Shown: positions 45,829-55,168, numbered from the stretch's first letter. The stretch is DNA of 64,000 nt from Ketobacter alkanivorans (GCF_002863865.1 NZ_CP022684.1:3973990-4037989), one strand, 5' to 3'. Notes: generated by a model not told the origin, from the sequence alone. A program made the numbers and translations.

Positions 45829-45837
45829 ATTATACCA
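45829..45837 (-). promoter_or_regulatory. Extended -10 promoter for yjgA
   Basis: On the minus strand TGGTATAAT combines a TG extension with a perfect TATAAT box, 38 bases before the yjgA start codon, giving a leader of about 30 bases. The -35 position is poor. Confidence 0.5.
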
Positions 45838-45866
45838 CAGCTCTAAATCAATCACCGAGGATGTTG

Positions 45867-47189
45867 ATGGATATCCAAGCCGAACTGCACACCTTACAAG
45901 ACAAAATTCAATTAGCCCTGAAGTTGGCTGAACAAAGCCAGACCACCGCCGAAGTGGGGGCCTATCAGGATCAGGGCTTGTCGGTCAGCGTGCGTCAAGG
46001 CGAAGTAGACAAAGTTGAGTTCACCCGTAACCACGGTTTCGGTATCACAGTGTACCGAGGCAACAGCAAAGGCAGCGCGTCGACATCCGACTTTTCTGAT
46101 GCAGCCATCGAGCGCGCGGTGCAGGCAGCACTGGACATCGCCCATTATACCGCGCCCGATGAGTGTGCGGGTTTGGCAGAGCCCGAGCACATGGCACAAC
46201 AGATTCTTGACCTGGATTTATACCACCCTTGGGATCTGACGCCGCAAAAGGCCATCACCATGGCCCAAGCGTGTGAGGCCAGTGGTTTGTCGCAAATGAA
46301 TATAAAAAGCAGCGACGGTGCTCAGGTAGGCAGTTCCAACTCGGTGCGGGCCTATGGCAATAGCCATGGGTTACTGGTGGCCTACCCCCAAAGCCGCCAT
46401 GGTATCAGTTGTGCCCTGATTGCAGCGCAAGACGATAAAATGGAGCGGGGCGGTTGGTCTTTCAGCCATCGGGTGGCAGATAAACTGCAGGATGGTGCAT
46501 ACGTAGGGCTGAAGGCCGCAGAGCGTGCCACTCGCAAGTTGGGCAGTCGAGCTATACCCACTGGTGAGTTCCCGGTGATGTATGCGCCTGAAATTGCCGG
46601 AGGCTTGCTGGGGCATTTCATTGGGGCCATCTCCGGTGGCAGCTTGTATCGACATTCCTCTTTTTTGGAAAACAGTCTGGGGCAGCAGGTGTTTCCTGAT
46701 TGGATGACGATTTACGAACAGCCGCACTTACTGCAAGGGCCTGCCAGTGCGCCCGTCGATGGTGATGGATTGGCCACTTATAGTAAAAGTTTTGTGGAGC
46801 AAGGAGCGCTCAGCAGTTATGTGTTGGGCACCTATGCCGCACGCAAGCTGGGCATGAACAGCACGGCGAATGCAGGTGGTGTGCGTAACCTTCGCTGTAC
46901 GGCCACTCACAGCCTGGAGGATTTGCTGGGCATCATGGGTACAGGCTTGTTGGTTACCGATGTGATGGGGCAGGGAGTAAACCTGGTCACCGGACATTAC
47001 TCGCGCGGAGCGGCGGGGTTCTGGGTGGAGAACGGCGTTATTCAGTTTCCGGTGTCTGAAGTGACCGTGGCCGCAAACATGCGGGACATATTTCTCAACC
47101 TGCGCGGCGTGGGTGAGGATGTTGATGCACGGGGTAATGTACAGGTTGGATCTATTCTGATTGATGCCATGATGGTGGCTGGTAAATAA
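45867..47189 (+). CDS. pmbA: PmbA/TldE subunit of the TldD/TldE metalloprotease
   Basis: A 440-residue partner of TldD (also called TldE), structurally similar but lacking the HExxH zinc motif; the heterodimer forms the protease chamber. Family blocks visible are VSVRQGEVDKVEFTRNHGFGITVY, FPVMYAPEIAGGLLGHFIGAISGG and the C-terminal VGSILIDAMMVAGK. Of two close ATGs the second is chosen because GAGG abuts the first and sits six bases from the second. A hairpin lies 35 bp past the stop. Confidence 0.96.
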   Translation: MDIQAELHTLQDKIQLALKLAEQSQTTAEVGAYQDQGLSVSVRQGEVDKVEFTRNHGFGITVYRGNSKGSASTSDFSDAAIERAVQAALDIAHYTAPDECAGLAEPEHMAQQILDLDLYHPWDLTPQKAITMAQACEASGLSQMNIKSSDGAQVGSSNSVRAYGNSHGLLVAYPQSRHGISCALIAAQDDKMERGGWSFSHRVADKLQDGAYVGLKAAERATRKLGSRAIPTGEFPVMYAPEIAGGLLGHFIGAISGGSLYRHSSFLENSLGQQVFPDWMTIYEQPHLLQGPASAPVDGDGLATYSKSFVEQGALSSYVLGTYAARKLGMNSTANAGGVRNLRCTATHSLEDLLGIMGTGLLVTDVMGQGVNLVTGHYSRGAAGFWVENGVIQFPVSEVTVAANMRDIFLNLRGVGEDVDARGNVQVGSILIDAMMVAGK

Positions 47190-47223
47190 TATGCCCGGCC
47201 AGTAGGGCGGGCGGAAAAAAGAA

Positions 47224-47243
47224 AGCCCCTCGTAGGAGGGGCT
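47224..47243 (-). terminator. Intrinsic terminator after the PstS-like gene
   Basis: AGCCCCTC/GAGGGGCT form an 8-bp stem with a four-base loop (extended by an A-T pair). On the minus strand it is followed by CTTTCTTTTTT, a good T tract, so it ends the porin/PstS-like unit. On the plus strand it may weakly end pmbA. Confidence 0.8.
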
Positions 47244-47266
47244 TGGTTTGCATCGTTACCGCATGA

Positions 47267-47701
47267 TCAGAAGGTGGCGACCACTTTCACCGTGTCATCC
47301 ACGGCACCCGCATCAATGTAGCCGATGGTATCGGGGTTGCGGGATACCAGCTCTTTAACCTCAGCATCGGTTTCCACCACCTTGGGGGGGATACCTTTGC
47401 CGGTAAAGATCAGGCGTGACCAGTAAGACTTCATTTGTGACTCATCTTTACCAACGGTGGATTCCAGAAATTTTACCCTGAGCTCGGTGCCTTCGCCGCG
47501 ATCCAGTGCAATGGCGCTTTGGCCGTTGGAAAATTTCTTGGATTTGCCCAGATACAGCTTGGCGATATCGTCGGCCTGCAGGCTGGAATCGTTTGCCGGG
47601 TGAACAATAACAGCAATTTCCGCCAAAGTGATGCTTGATCCCAACATCGCTATCATTAAGACAGCTAACTTTGCAGTGGAAGTGAATATACTATTCATCA
47701 T
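47267..47701 (-). CDS. Small PstS-like periplasmic substrate-binding protein
   Basis: A 144-residue exported protein: residues 1 to about 27 are a signal peptide (ending TLA), and the rest is one half of a PstS-type phosphate-binding domain (IAVIVHPAND, DIAKLYLGKSKKFSNGQSAIALDRGEGTELRVKFLE, YWSRLIFTGKGIPPK, RNPDTIGYIDAG). Full PstS proteins are more than twice this length, so it is either a stand-alone minimal binder or a sensor. It is 14 bp after the porin gene on the same strand, so the pair is probably an operon. No ABC transporter permease or ATPase is adjacent, so active phosphate import by this unit alone is unlikely. Confidence 0.82.
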   Translation of the reverse strand: MMNSIFTSTAKLAVLMIAMLGSSITLAEIAVIVHPANDSSLQADDIAKLYLGKSKKFSNGQSAIALDRGEGTELRVKFLESTVGKDESQMKSYWSRLIFTGKGIPPKVVETDAEVKELVSRNPDTIGYIDAGAVDDTVKVVATF

Positions 47702-47715
47702 GGTACTTTCCTCCC

Positions 47716-48945
47716 TTAGAAGACGATGTTGGTCGCAACGGCGATAGATTGTGGTTTTGTATTGTCCGTTTTGTTATCAAGTTGATTGAGCTCTACTTTG
47801 ATCGCTGCGGATGGATGGAAATTATAGCGTACGCCTATACCCATACCCTCAGAGTCCTTTTCACCTGAGAATACGTCTGGTAATCCAGCAAGAATGCCCG
47901 CTCTCGCACCATCTAGCGCTGGGACGCCTGTGATTGGGGCGGCATTGGCGAACTTCTCCACTTCGTCGGTTTTAGCGTTGTAATTATACTTCTCATAAGT
48001 GCCAAACACGGTGAATTGGTTGATACGGTATCCTGCAGATATATACCATGTGTCCCTGTCTTCCAGCGGTGCGTCATCTATCCTGACTTGTGTGTATTCG
48101 GCAACGGCAATGATATTGTCGTAGTCCGCAGAAAAACCGATGCCGGCGAATTGTGCCATGTCTTGGTCATATACAACTTTATCTGCAGTGTCGTCCAGGG
48201 TACCGGCCTGGTAGCCGGGTACGGCCAAGGCTAAGCCGGCGTCATAATCTTTGATTCCCTGGCTAAGCGTCGCGAGATCATCTACTGGTATATCAACTCT
48301 TGAGGTGAAGTAGGCGATACGGGCAGTAAACCAGTCGTAATTCACGCTCCAAGCACCGCCTACTTGGTTCAATATTCTGATTCTGCTTTCGTTCGTCCCA
48401 TCGCCATCTAGATCGACGTCAGAATCCGACCTTCCGACCATCACGGTAACGCGAGAACTCCAATCTCCGATCTCGGTTAGATAGTCGAGAGTAATACCGT
48501 CCTGATTCTCAAAGCCCAGATCGTATACAGCCTGGGGAGGCCTAATCCAATGGTAAGCGTATCCGATATCCAGAAAATCGGAATACATGAAGTAGGGTAC
48601 TCTCGAGCGCCCGGCTTTTAGTGAAAGTTCGTCGCTGATTTCGTAAGTGAGGTATGCCCAGGTAACTTTGGCATCGTAATCTTCATTACCTCTACCTACT
48701 ATTTGACCAGTAATGGATAAGCCGTCGTCCAGGTCACCGCGGAACTGAATGCCATAATTGGTTTCTGGGGAAAAGCTTAAATCTTCATCGTAGCCATACA
48801 AACTACCATCTTCTGAGTCGCTAATCATTTGCCCTGCCACAATGTTGGCGAAGCCATCTATCCGGAGTTCCGTTGCCATGGCTGACCCGGCAGCGAGCCC
48901 CACAGCAGCAGCCAGCAGGCTGACCTTAAAGGTGTGTTTTTTCAT
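47716..48945 (-). CDS. Outer-membrane porin-like beta-barrel
   Basis: A 409-residue outer-membrane protein: a signal peptide (about residues 1-24, ending AMA) and a body of alternating amphipathic strands rich in Tyr/Asp/Gly (LSLKAGRSRVPYFMYSDFLDIGYAYHWIRPP, YISAGYRINQFTVFGTYEKYNY), ending VATNIVF with the C-terminal Phe used for barrel assembly. The EISDELSLKAGR block matches the general gram-negative porin superfamily. Substrate is unknown; co-location with a PstS-like binder makes an anion such as phosphate conceivable (inference). It is the first gene of that two-gene unit, with AAGGAG before the ATG. Confidence 0.85.
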   Translation of the reverse strand: MKKHTFKVSLLAAAVGLAAGSAMATELRIDGFANIVAGQMISDSEDGSLYGYDEDLSFSPETNYGIQFRGDLDDGLSITGQIVGRGNEDYDAKVTWAYLTYEISDELSLKAGRSRVPYFMYSDFLDIGYAYHWIRPPQAVYDLGFENQDGITLDYLTEIGDWSSRVTVMVGRSDSDVDLDGDGTNESRIRILNQVGGAWSVNYDWFTARIAYFTSRVDIPVDDLATLSQGIKDYDAGLALAVPGYQAGTLDDTADKVVYDQDMAQFAGIGFSADYDNIIAVAEYTQVRIDDAPLEDRDTWYISAGYRINQFTVFGTYEKYNYNAKTDEVEKFANAAPITGVPALDGARAGILAGLPDVFSGEKDSEGMGIGVRYNFHPSAAIKVELNQLDNKTDNTKPQSIAVATNIVF

Positions 48946-49027
48946 CCTTTGCTCTCCTTGTTTTCGTGCAAATAGCTAAACACCTTTATAAGTTGTAGCT
49001 GATATGTAAAAAAATGCACAAAAAAAA

Positions 49028-49055
49028 GGCTTGCACCACTGATTTGGTGCAAGCC
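49028..49055 (-). terminator. Intrinsic terminator after sodB
   Basis: GGCTTGCACCA and TGGTGCAAGCC form a perfect 11-bp stem with a six-base loop. The minus-strand copy is followed by seven Ts, giving a strong terminator 28 bp past the sodB stop. On the plus strand five Ts follow. Confidence 0.9.
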
Positions 49056-49082
49056 TTTTTGTAAAGCGCTGGAGGCTAGGCG

Positions 49083-49667
49083 TTACTTAGCGAAGTTTTC
49101 GTTCGCAAAATCCCAGTTCACCAGATTCCAGAAGCCTTCCAGGTATTTTGGACGGGCGTTACGGTAATCGATGTAGTAGGCGTGCTCCCACAGGTCAACA
49201 GTGATCAGCGGGGTGACACCGTCTTCAGTGATCGGGGTGCCAGCATTGCTGGTGTTGACGATGGCCAGTGAGCCATCAGCCTTTTTAACCAGCCAGGTCC
49301 AGCTGGAACCGAAGTTGTTCACGGCTGAATCGTTGAATTTGGCTTTGAAATCGGCAAATGAACCGAAAGCAGCATTGATAGCGTCTGCTACTGCACCAGT
49401 GGGTTCGCCGCCGCCATTGGGGCTGAGGCTGTGCCAGTAGAAGGTGTGGTTCCAGATCTGGGCTGCGTTGTTGAATACGCCGCCGGAGGAAGTCTTGATG
49501 ATGTCTTCCAGGCTTTTGCCTTCGTATTCGGTGCCGGGAACCAGTCCGTTGAGTTTATCAACGTAAGTCTGGTGATGCTTACCGTAATGGAATTCCAGAG
49601 TTTCTGCAGAAATGGTCGGTGCCAGCGCGTCTTTTGCGTAAGGCAGTTCAGGCAAAGTGAAGGCCAT
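49083..49667 (-). CDS. sodB: Iron superoxide dismutase
   Basis: A 194-residue Fe/Mn-type superoxide dismutase, most like the iron form. Metal ligands are in FHYGKHHQTYV (His), WNHTFYWHSL (His) and DLWEHAYYIDY (Asp and His). The QIWNHTFYWHSLSPNGGGEPTG stretch is typical of FeSOD. The second of two ATGs is chosen because GAGGGG is eight bases before it and only two from the first. It is monocistronic, with its own promoter and terminator, and would protect the cytoplasm of this aerobe. Confidence 0.95.
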   Translation of the reverse strand: MAFTLPELPYAKDALAPTISAETLEFHYGKHHQTYVDKLNGLVPGTEYEGKSLEDIIKTSSGGVFNNAAQIWNHTFYWHSLSPNGGGEPTGAVADAINAAFGSFADFKAKFNDSAVNNFGSSWTWLVKKADGSLAIVNTSNAGTPITEDGVTPLITVDLWEHAYYIDYRNARPKYLEGFWNLVNWDFANENFAK

Positions 49668-49721
49668 GTTCATGTCCCCTCTTAAGTTAATGGTTGTCTC
49701 TACACACGGTTTAGAGGCAAC

Positions 49722-49751
49722 ACTTTAGCAGATTACTAGGGTATTTGTCAG
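49722..49751 (-). promoter_or_regulatory. Promoter for sodB
   Basis: Reading the minus strand, CTGACA (49751-49746) and TAAAGT (49727-49722) are 18 bases apart, about 55 bases before the start codon. The -35 box matches five of six consensus bases. This is a plausible vegetative promoter; no clear Fur site was seen. Confidence 0.5.
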
Positions 49752-49821
49752 ACCTGTTGAGCGGCTAGCGAATTGATTTTTCTATTAAATCCATAGCTTT
49801 TGGCTATGAGAGGTGGTGTGG

Positions 49822-51180
49822 TTAGGTGTAGTAGAGTGTGGCCAGGCCAAGAAATGAGCAAAAGCCCACTACATCGGTCACCGTGGTTAAAATAACCCCG
49901 CCCGACAAAGCGGGATCGATGCCCATTTTATCCAATAGCATCGGCAGAGAGGCCCCGGCCATGGCGGCAATCAGCAGGTTGATGATCATCGCGGTGGCAA
50001 GTACGGCACCCAGCATGATGTCGTTAAACCAGAGGGTGGCAATGGTGCCCACTACGGCTGACCATAAGATCCCATTGAGAAACCCGACGGCCATCTCTTT
50101 GCTGATCAGCCAGCGAACGTTGGCTGATCCTACATGCCCTAAGGCCATGCCGCGAATGACCAAGGTGAGGGTTTGGTTGCCAGCGATGCCACCCATACTG
50201 GCGACGATGGGCATGAGCACGGCGAGCGCCACGACTTTTTCCAGTGTGCCTTCGAACAGGCCGATCATGTAGGAGGCGAGAAACGCAGTCAGCAGGTTGA
50301 TGCCTAACCACACTGCGCGGCGGCGGGTGGTTTTCCATACAGGGGCGAAGGTGTCTTCATCCTCATCCATACCGGCCATGCTCATGAGGGAGTGGTCGGC
50401 ACCTTCGAGGATAACGTCGACTACGTCATCGATGGTGATTCGGCCCAGCAGCACACCGTTATCATCCACCACCGGTGCGGTGACCAAATCCTCTCGTTCG
50501 AATGTCTGCGCTACTTCTCGGGCCGGGGTGGATGCGGGTATGGCTTTGGCATCGGTGTTCATTGCCTCGCGCACACTCATGCCGGGATCTTTGATCAGCA
50601 GTTTGGTGAGTGGCAGAATGCCGACAAATTGCCCGGTGCGATTGACTACGTGCAGGTTGTCAGTGGTGTCCGGCAGGGATTCATGGCGGCGCAGGTAACG
50701 CAGCACCACATCCAGCGATATGTCCGGGCGAATGGTGATGATGTCGGTGTCCATAAGGCCACCGGCAGTGTCTTCGGGATAGCCCAGGATGGTTTCGATG
50801 CGGTAGCGGTTTTGATCATCCAGTGAATCCAGTACCTGCCGCATGACGGTTTTGGGCAGTTCCTGCAACAGGTCGGCGAAGTCATCGGTGTCGAAGCCTT
50901 CGACCAGGCTGACAATGTCCTCTGTGTTGCGATGACGCAGAAAATGGGCAGCCAGTTCTTCATTTACGTATTGAAGAACTTCCCCTTCGTCTTCTTTGTC
51001 GATGAGCTGCCATAGCAGGTTACGGGCCCGCAACGGTGTGGATTCGATGAGCCTTGCCACTTCAGCCGGTGACATGCCCCGCAGCATGCGCCGAATTTCA
51101 TCAAAGGCTCCGCTGTGGAGTGCATCCAGAAAGGCATGGAGCTGATCTTGGGTTTCATGGCTGGTTTGTGATTTGGCCAC
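49822..51180 (-). CDS. mgtE: Magnesium transporter MgtE
   Basis: A 452-residue Mg2+ channel/transporter. A helical N domain (about residues 20-130) and two CBS domains (about 135-255) form the magnesium-sensing cytoplasmic part, followed by five membrane helices carrying LIGIN..., MGGIAGNQTLTLVIRGMALG and the ASLPMLLDKMGIDPALSGGVILTTVTDVVGF pore region. It starts at GTG after an unusually perfect ribosome site. It follows npr by 95 bp on the same strand; this position next to the nitrogen-PTS genes is seen in related gammaproteobacteria. Confidence 0.95.
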   Translation of the reverse strand: MAKSQTSHETQDQLHAFLDALHSGAFDEIRRMLRGMSPAEVARLIESTPLRARNLLWQLIDKEDEGEVLQYVNEELAAHFLRHRNTEDIVSLVEGFDTDDFADLLQELPKTVMRQVLDSLDDQNRYRIETILGYPEDTAGGLMDTDIITIRPDISLDVVLRYLRRHESLPDTTDNLHVVNRTGQFVGILPLTKLLIKDPGMSVREAMNTDAKAIPASTPAREVAQTFEREDLVTAPVVDDNGVLLGRITIDDVVDVILEGADHSLMSMAGMDEDEDTFAPVWKTTRRRAVWLGINLLTAFLASYMIGLFEGTLEKVVALAVLMPIVASMGGIAGNQTLTLVIRGMALGHVGSANVRWLISKEMAVGFLNGILWSAVVGTIATLWFNDIMLGAVLATAMIINLLIAAMAGASLPMLLDKMGIDPALSGGVILTTVTDVVGFCSFLGLATLYYT

Positions 51181-51192
51181 TGATCACCTCCT
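51181..51192 (-). promoter_or_regulatory. Near-perfect Shine-Dalgarno of mgtE
   Basis: On the minus strand AGGAGGTGATC is an 11-base complement to the usual 3' end of 16S rRNA and lies just before the GTG start of mgtE. It supports the GTG start and suggests strong translation. Confidence 0.75.
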
Positions 51193-51275
51193 GTTGCTGG
51201 TATGTTAGGGTAGAGGGTATTCCTGAATTGGGTGGGCCATTCTAGCGAGTTGTGGATAAGATGACCAGAAGGAGC

Positions 51276-51548
51276 TTATTCGTCTTCGTCGAAGCGGTTG
51301 TTGATCAGGGTGGCCACGTGATCCCAGGCTTCTTCTGCGTCGGCACCTTTGATGGTGATCTGCAGTTCGGTGCCCTGACTGGCCGCCAGCATGAGAACAG
51401 ACATGATGCTTTTGGCGTCGGCTTCTTGCCCGCTGCGGTTCAGTATTATTTTGCTTTCGAAGCGGGAGGCTGTGCCCACCAGTTTGGAGGCGGCGCGGGC
51501 GTGCAATCCCAGTTTGTTGATGATGGTAATGGATTTTTCCAGTTTCAT
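51276..51548 (-). CDS. npr: Nitrogen phosphotransferase protein NPr (HPr family)
   Basis: A 90-residue phosphocarrier of the nitrogen-related PTS, passing phosphate from PtsP to PtsN. The phosphorylated His is H16 in LGLHARAASKL, and the AKSIMSVLMLAASQGTELQI block follows; the first line INKLGLHARAA is typical of NPr (ptsO). It is 39 bp after rapZ on the minus strand. The EI protein PtsP is not in this window. Confidence 0.94.
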   Translation of the reverse strand: MKLEKSITIINKLGLHARAASKLVGTASRFESKIILNRSGQEADAKSIMSVLMLAASQGTELQITIKGADAEEAWDHVATLINNRFDEDE

Positions 51549-51587
51549 AGTGGCTCACACAATTACAGCAGCCCTGATTAAAACAGC

Positions 51588-52439
51588 TTACAAGTCCCGG
51601 TGTCTAGCCTGAACATTGCCAAGGCGCGTTTTGAAGTACTGACACAGTTGTTCTGTGACGTACACTGAGCGATGTTGGCCTCCGGTGCAGCCAATGGAAA
51701 CGGTCATGTAGCTGCGGTTGTTGGCAGCAAAGCGGGGCAGCCAGGTTTCTAGAAATGTGGTGAGGTCGTGCACCATCTCGGTTACCGGTTGATGGCCTTG
51801 CAAAAATTCCTGCACGCCTTGATCAAGGCCGCTTTGGCTGCGCAGCTGGCTGATCCAGTGTGGGTTGGGCAGGCAGCGCACATCGAATACCAGGTCGGCA
51901 TCGGTGGGAATGCCATTTTTGAAACCGAATGACTGGAACAGTATGGCCATGCCATCCTGGTTTTCGGCCACTCGCATTTTGATTTGGTCGCGCAGTTCGT
52001 GCAGGGTGAGGTTGCTGGTGTCGATGATCAGGCTGGCGCTTGATGCTACCGGGTTCAGCATTTCCCGTTCGCGCACAATGGCTTCTTTGAGGGTGTTGGT
52101 GTCGTTACTGATGGGGTGGCGGCGACGGGTTTCGCTGAAGCGTTTTATCAGTGCTTCATCTCCGGCGTCCAGGTAGATAACCTGACTGTCGATGCCGTCT
52201 GCGGTTAGCTCTCGCAATACGTTGGGGAGTTTTTCCAGCTGGGTTACGCTGTTGCGGGCGTCTATGCCAATGGCAACTTCTTCGATGCGGGGGGCAGTGC
52301 GCGTTGCCAGCTCGCTCATCAGATCCCGCAACAATGTGACGGGGAGGTTGTCAACGCAGTAGTAGCCGATGTCCTCAAGCACGTGTAATGCAGTGGTTTT
52401 TCCTGATCCGGAGCGACCGCTGATTACGACCAGCTTCAT
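51588..52439 (-). CDS. rapZ: RNase adapter protein RapZ
   Basis: A 283-residue P-loop protein that in E. coli controls GlmY/GlmZ decay by RNase E and links to amino-sugar supply for cell-wall synthesis. The Walker A is VISGRSGSGKTTAL at the N-terminus, and the C-terminal VSIGCTGGQHRSVYVTEQL is family-specific. Overlap with the neighbours is none, but spacing is 12 bp after ptsN and 39 bp before npr, the standard ptsN-rapZ-npr order. Confidence 0.96.
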   Translation of the reverse strand: MKLVVISGRSGSGKTTALHVLEDIGYYCVDNLPVTLLRDLMSELATRTAPRIEEVAIGIDARNSVTQLEKLPNVLRELTADGIDSQVIYLDAGDEALIKRFSETRRRHPISNDTNTLKEAIVREREMLNPVASSASLIIDTSNLTLHELRDQIKMRVAENQDGMAILFQSFGFKNGIPTDADLVFDVRCLPNPHWISQLRSQSGLDQGVQEFLQGHQPVTEMVHDLTTFLETWLPRFAANNRSYMTVSIGCTGGQHRSVYVTEQLCQYFKTRLGNVQARHRDL

Positions 52440-52451
52440 GGCATATTACCT

Positions 52452-52904
52452 TTATACGGGAGTGACGAGGGCATCGTAGATGCTATCGGATGAATGTGCA
52501 TTGCGCAGTGTGTTGCGGCGTGTTTCATCGTTAAACATGGCGGCGATTTTGGCGAGAACATTAAGATGTTCTTCATGCGCATCTTGCGGCACCAATAACA
52601 CAAACAGCATGTCCACGGGTTCGTGATCAATGGAGTCGAAATCCACGCCACTTTCGAGTTTGATGAAGGCACCTATAACGTTGTTGCAATGCTGTGCACG
52701 GCAATGGGGGATGGCGATGCCTTTGCCCAGGCCTGTGCTGCCAAGCTTTTCCCTTGATATAAGACTGTCGAACAATTCGTTGGGGTCCAGTTCGGGGTAC
52801 TGCTGGGCAATAAGCCCAGCAGCGGTTTCCAGAACTTTCTTTTTGCTGCCGCCAGGTACGTCTTCAAAAACCCGTTGCGGACTGATGATTTCAGCAAGTT
52901 CCAT
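52452..52904 (-). CDS. ptsN: Nitrogen regulatory EIIA protein PtsN
   Basis: A 150-residue EIIA-Ntr domain protein, the end acceptor of the nitrogen PTS, controlling potassium transport, sigma-54-linked and other regulation. The phosphorylated His is in GKGIAIPHCRA (H67 from this ATG). A TTG three codons earlier is an alternative start with AAGG closer to it. It lies between hpf and rapZ in the rpoN-hpf-ptsN-rapZ-npr cluster. Confidence 0.95.
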   Translation of the reverse strand: MELAEIISPQRVFEDVPGGSKKKVLETAAGLIAQQYPELDPNELFDSLISREKLGSTGLGKGIAIPHCRAQHCNNVIGAFIKLESGVDFDSIDHEPVDMLFVLLVPQDAHEEHLNVLAKIAAMFNDETRRNTLRNAHSSDSIYDALVTPV

Positions 52905-52950
52905 CGTTATCAATTAACCTTATTACAACCTTTGGAGTTAATCGCCTTGT

Positions 52951-53238
52951 TTACCAGCTCTTGGATTTTTCTTTGTGCTTCAGCACTTGGCGATCAAGTT
53001 TGTCGGTCATCATGTCGATGGCCGCATACATGTCTTCGGATTCGGCGTTGGCAAACAGGTCAGCGCCTTTTACATGAATTTTTGCTTCGGCTTTTTGTCG
53101 GTTCTTTTCGACACTCAGGATGGCTTGGATGCTGGTGATGTCGTCGGTATGGCGTTCGAGTTTTTGCATTTTATCGGCAACGTAGTCTTTCAGTGCGTCC
53201 GTAACGTCTACGTGATGTCCGCTGATATTGATTTGCAT
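52951..53238 (-). CDS. hpf: Ribosome hibernation promoting factor, short form
   Basis: A 95-residue HPF/YfiA-family protein that binds in the decoding channel and promotes 100S ribosome dimers in stationary phase. The MQINISGHHVDVTDALKDYVADKM start and the VEKNRQKAEAKIHVKGADLFANAESEDMYAAIDMMTDKLDRQVLKHKEK body match the short form. It lies 120 bp downstream of rpoN and 37 bp before ptsN. Confidence 0.95.
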   Translation of the reverse strand: MQINISGHHVDVTDALKDYVADKMQKLERHTDDITSIQAILSVEKNRQKAEAKIHVKGADLFANAESEDMYAAIDMMTDKLDRQVLKHKEKSKSW

Positions 53239-53358
53239 AGGCCACTCCTTAATCGTGGTTTGTTTTACTGCAACCCATTGGCTGGCGCGTTTGGGTTTGG
53301 TATAGCATCGGCCAGAAGGGCACCGATGATGTTCAACTCTGTATTCTATGACCAGAGG

Positions 53359-54981
53359 TCAAACCAATCGTTTCCTTTCATTGGAAGGGGGAATCATCAT
53401 AGCCTCGCGGTATTTGGCGATCGTGCGCCGGGCAACCTTGATGTCCTGTTCCTCCAGTATGTTGGCAATTTTACTGTCGCTCAACGGTTTTTTTGGATTT
53501 TCTGCTGCAACCAGCTTCTTGATAATGGCGCGAATGGCGGTGGATGAACATTCGCCCCCCGAGGCAGTGCTGACGTGGCTGGAGAAGAAGTATTTCAGCT
53601 CAAATATGCCGCGGGGCGTATGCATGAATTTCTGTGTGGTTACTCGGGAGATGGTGGATTCGTGCATGCCTACGGCTTCGGCAATGTCGTGTAAAACCAA
53701 TGGCTTCATGGACTCTTCGCCCTCTTCCAGAAAGCCGATCTGATATTCGACGATCTTGGTGGCTACTTTCAGCAGGGTTTCGTTACGGCTTTGTAAACTT
53801 TTGATAAACCAGCGGGCTTCCTGCAGGTTGTTTTTGAGGAAGGTGTTGTCGCTGCTGTTGTCGGCCCGCTGTATCAGGGAGGCGTAGCCACTGTTTACTC
53901 GCAGGCGGGGGGTGGCCTCCGGGTTCAGTTCTACTCGCCAGCGGCCTTTGTCTTTGCTGACAATGACATCGGGGATGACGTATTGGGTGTCATCGGATTC
54001 AATGCTGCTGCCTGGGTAGGGGTTCAGGGCCTGGATCAGCTCGATGGCGGCTTTTAAACGGGTTTCTGATAGCTTGCCCTTGCGCATGATGGTGGCAAAG
54101 TCGCGAGAGCCGAGGGCATCCAGAAACATTTCCACGACCAAAATAGCGTCTTCTCGGGTTGGGTCGCCTTTTGGCTCCTGTTTGAGCTGGATCAGCAGGC
54201 ATTCCCGCAGGTCTCGGGCGGCCACACCGGGGGGATCAAATTGTTGAATGCGGTGCAGTACGGCCAGCACTTCTTCCAGTGAGATGGCGCTGCCGTCGTC
54301 GCCTTCTTCGGGTTCCAGTTGGATGCCCATGGCTTCCAGTTCGGCCTGCTGCAGGCGTACCAGGTCTGCCACTACGTCCTGCTGGGCGAGTACGCCGTCG
54401 CGGATGTCCTCTACGGATTGGGTGAGATAGCCTTTGGCATTGACGCCTTCAATGATGGCCATGGCGATCATGCGGTCCATGTCGGACATGTTGGTCAGGT
54501 TCAGCTGCCACATCAAGGAGTCATAGATTGATTCCGGGGCGCTGTTACGGCTGTCATAGTCGAAGTCATCGTCGTCGAAGCTGGTGCTGCCACCGGAACC
54601 TGCGGTGCCGTCGTATAAGGTATCCCAGTCGCTGTCCACGGGCAGCTCGCCGGGCATTTCTTTGCCTTCCAGGTCGACGGGGGCATCTTCGTTGGTGGTT
54701 GAGCTGGCTTCACTGCTGTCGCTGGACTGGGAAAAGTCCACGACAGGTTCTTTTTCGTTGGTGGTTTCGGTGCTTTTGTCGCTGGTATTTTGTTCGCTTG
54801 TGTCGCCGCTGTCGTTATCCGATCCTGACTCATCCACATCAAGTAGGGGGTTGGACTCCAGTGCTTCCTGAATTTCGGTTTGCAGATCCAGCGTGGAGAG
54901 CTGTAGCAAGCGTATGGCCTGCTGCAGCTGGGGCGTCATAGTAAGGTGTTGACCAATTTTGAGCTGTAAGGTTGGTTTCAT
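53359..54981 (-). CDS. rpoN: RNA polymerase sigma-54 factor
   Basis: A 540-residue sigma-54, used for nitrogen, motility and other enhancer-dependent promoters. Region I is Gln/Leu-rich ([27 protein letters not shown]), followed by a long acidic region II (about residues 50-125, rich in Asp/Ser/Glu), the core-binding domain and helix-turn-helix ([18 protein letters not shown]), and the C-terminal RpoN box [10 protein letters not shown]. The acidic linker is longer than in E. coli. It follows lptB by 187 bp and heads the nitrogen-PTS cluster. Confidence 0.97.
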   Translation of the reverse strand: MKPTLQLKIGQHLTMTPQLQQAIRLLQLSTLDLQTEIQEALESNPLLDVDESGSDNDSGDTSEQNTSDKSTETTNEKEPVVDFSQSSDSSEASSTTNEDAPVDLEGKEMPGELPVDSDWDTLYDGTAGSGGSTSFDDDDFDYDSRNSAPESIYDSLMWQLNLTNMSDMDRMIAMAIIEGVNAKGYLTQSVEDIRDGVLAQQDVVADLVRLQQAELEAMGIQLEPEEGDDGSAISLEEVLAVLHRIQQFDPPGVAARDLRECLLIQLKQEPKGDPTREDAILVVEMFLDALGSRDFATIMRKGKLSETRLKAAIELIQALNPYPGSSIESDDTQYVIPDVIVSKDKGRWRVELNPEATPRLRVNSGYASLIQRADNSSDNTFLKNNLQEARWFIKSLQSRNETLLKVATKIVEYQIGFLEEGEESMKPLVLHDIAEAVGMHESTISRVTTQKFMHTPRGIFELKYFFSSHVSTASGGECSSTAIRAIIKKLVAAENPKKPLSDSKIANILEEQDIKVARRTIAKYREAMMIPPSNERKRLV

Positions 54982-55168
54982 TGATACCTAATTCAACTTC
55001 TTCAACGACCAGTTTTAGTGGGGTGTCACGGCCTTGTTGACGTTTTAGGCAGCCAATTATTGGCCTGTTTTCAACAGCTTAGTTGGGCCGTATTTCAACT
55101 GCGATGCTTTAATTGTAAGAGCAGTCAGCCCGCAAAGCAATTTACATGCCTGAAATTACTTAGAACTT

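Noticed and set aside
49791..49809. Hairpin CATAGC/GCTATG as an mgtE terminator
   Set aside because: Only six base pairs with a weak tail. It may be incidental.
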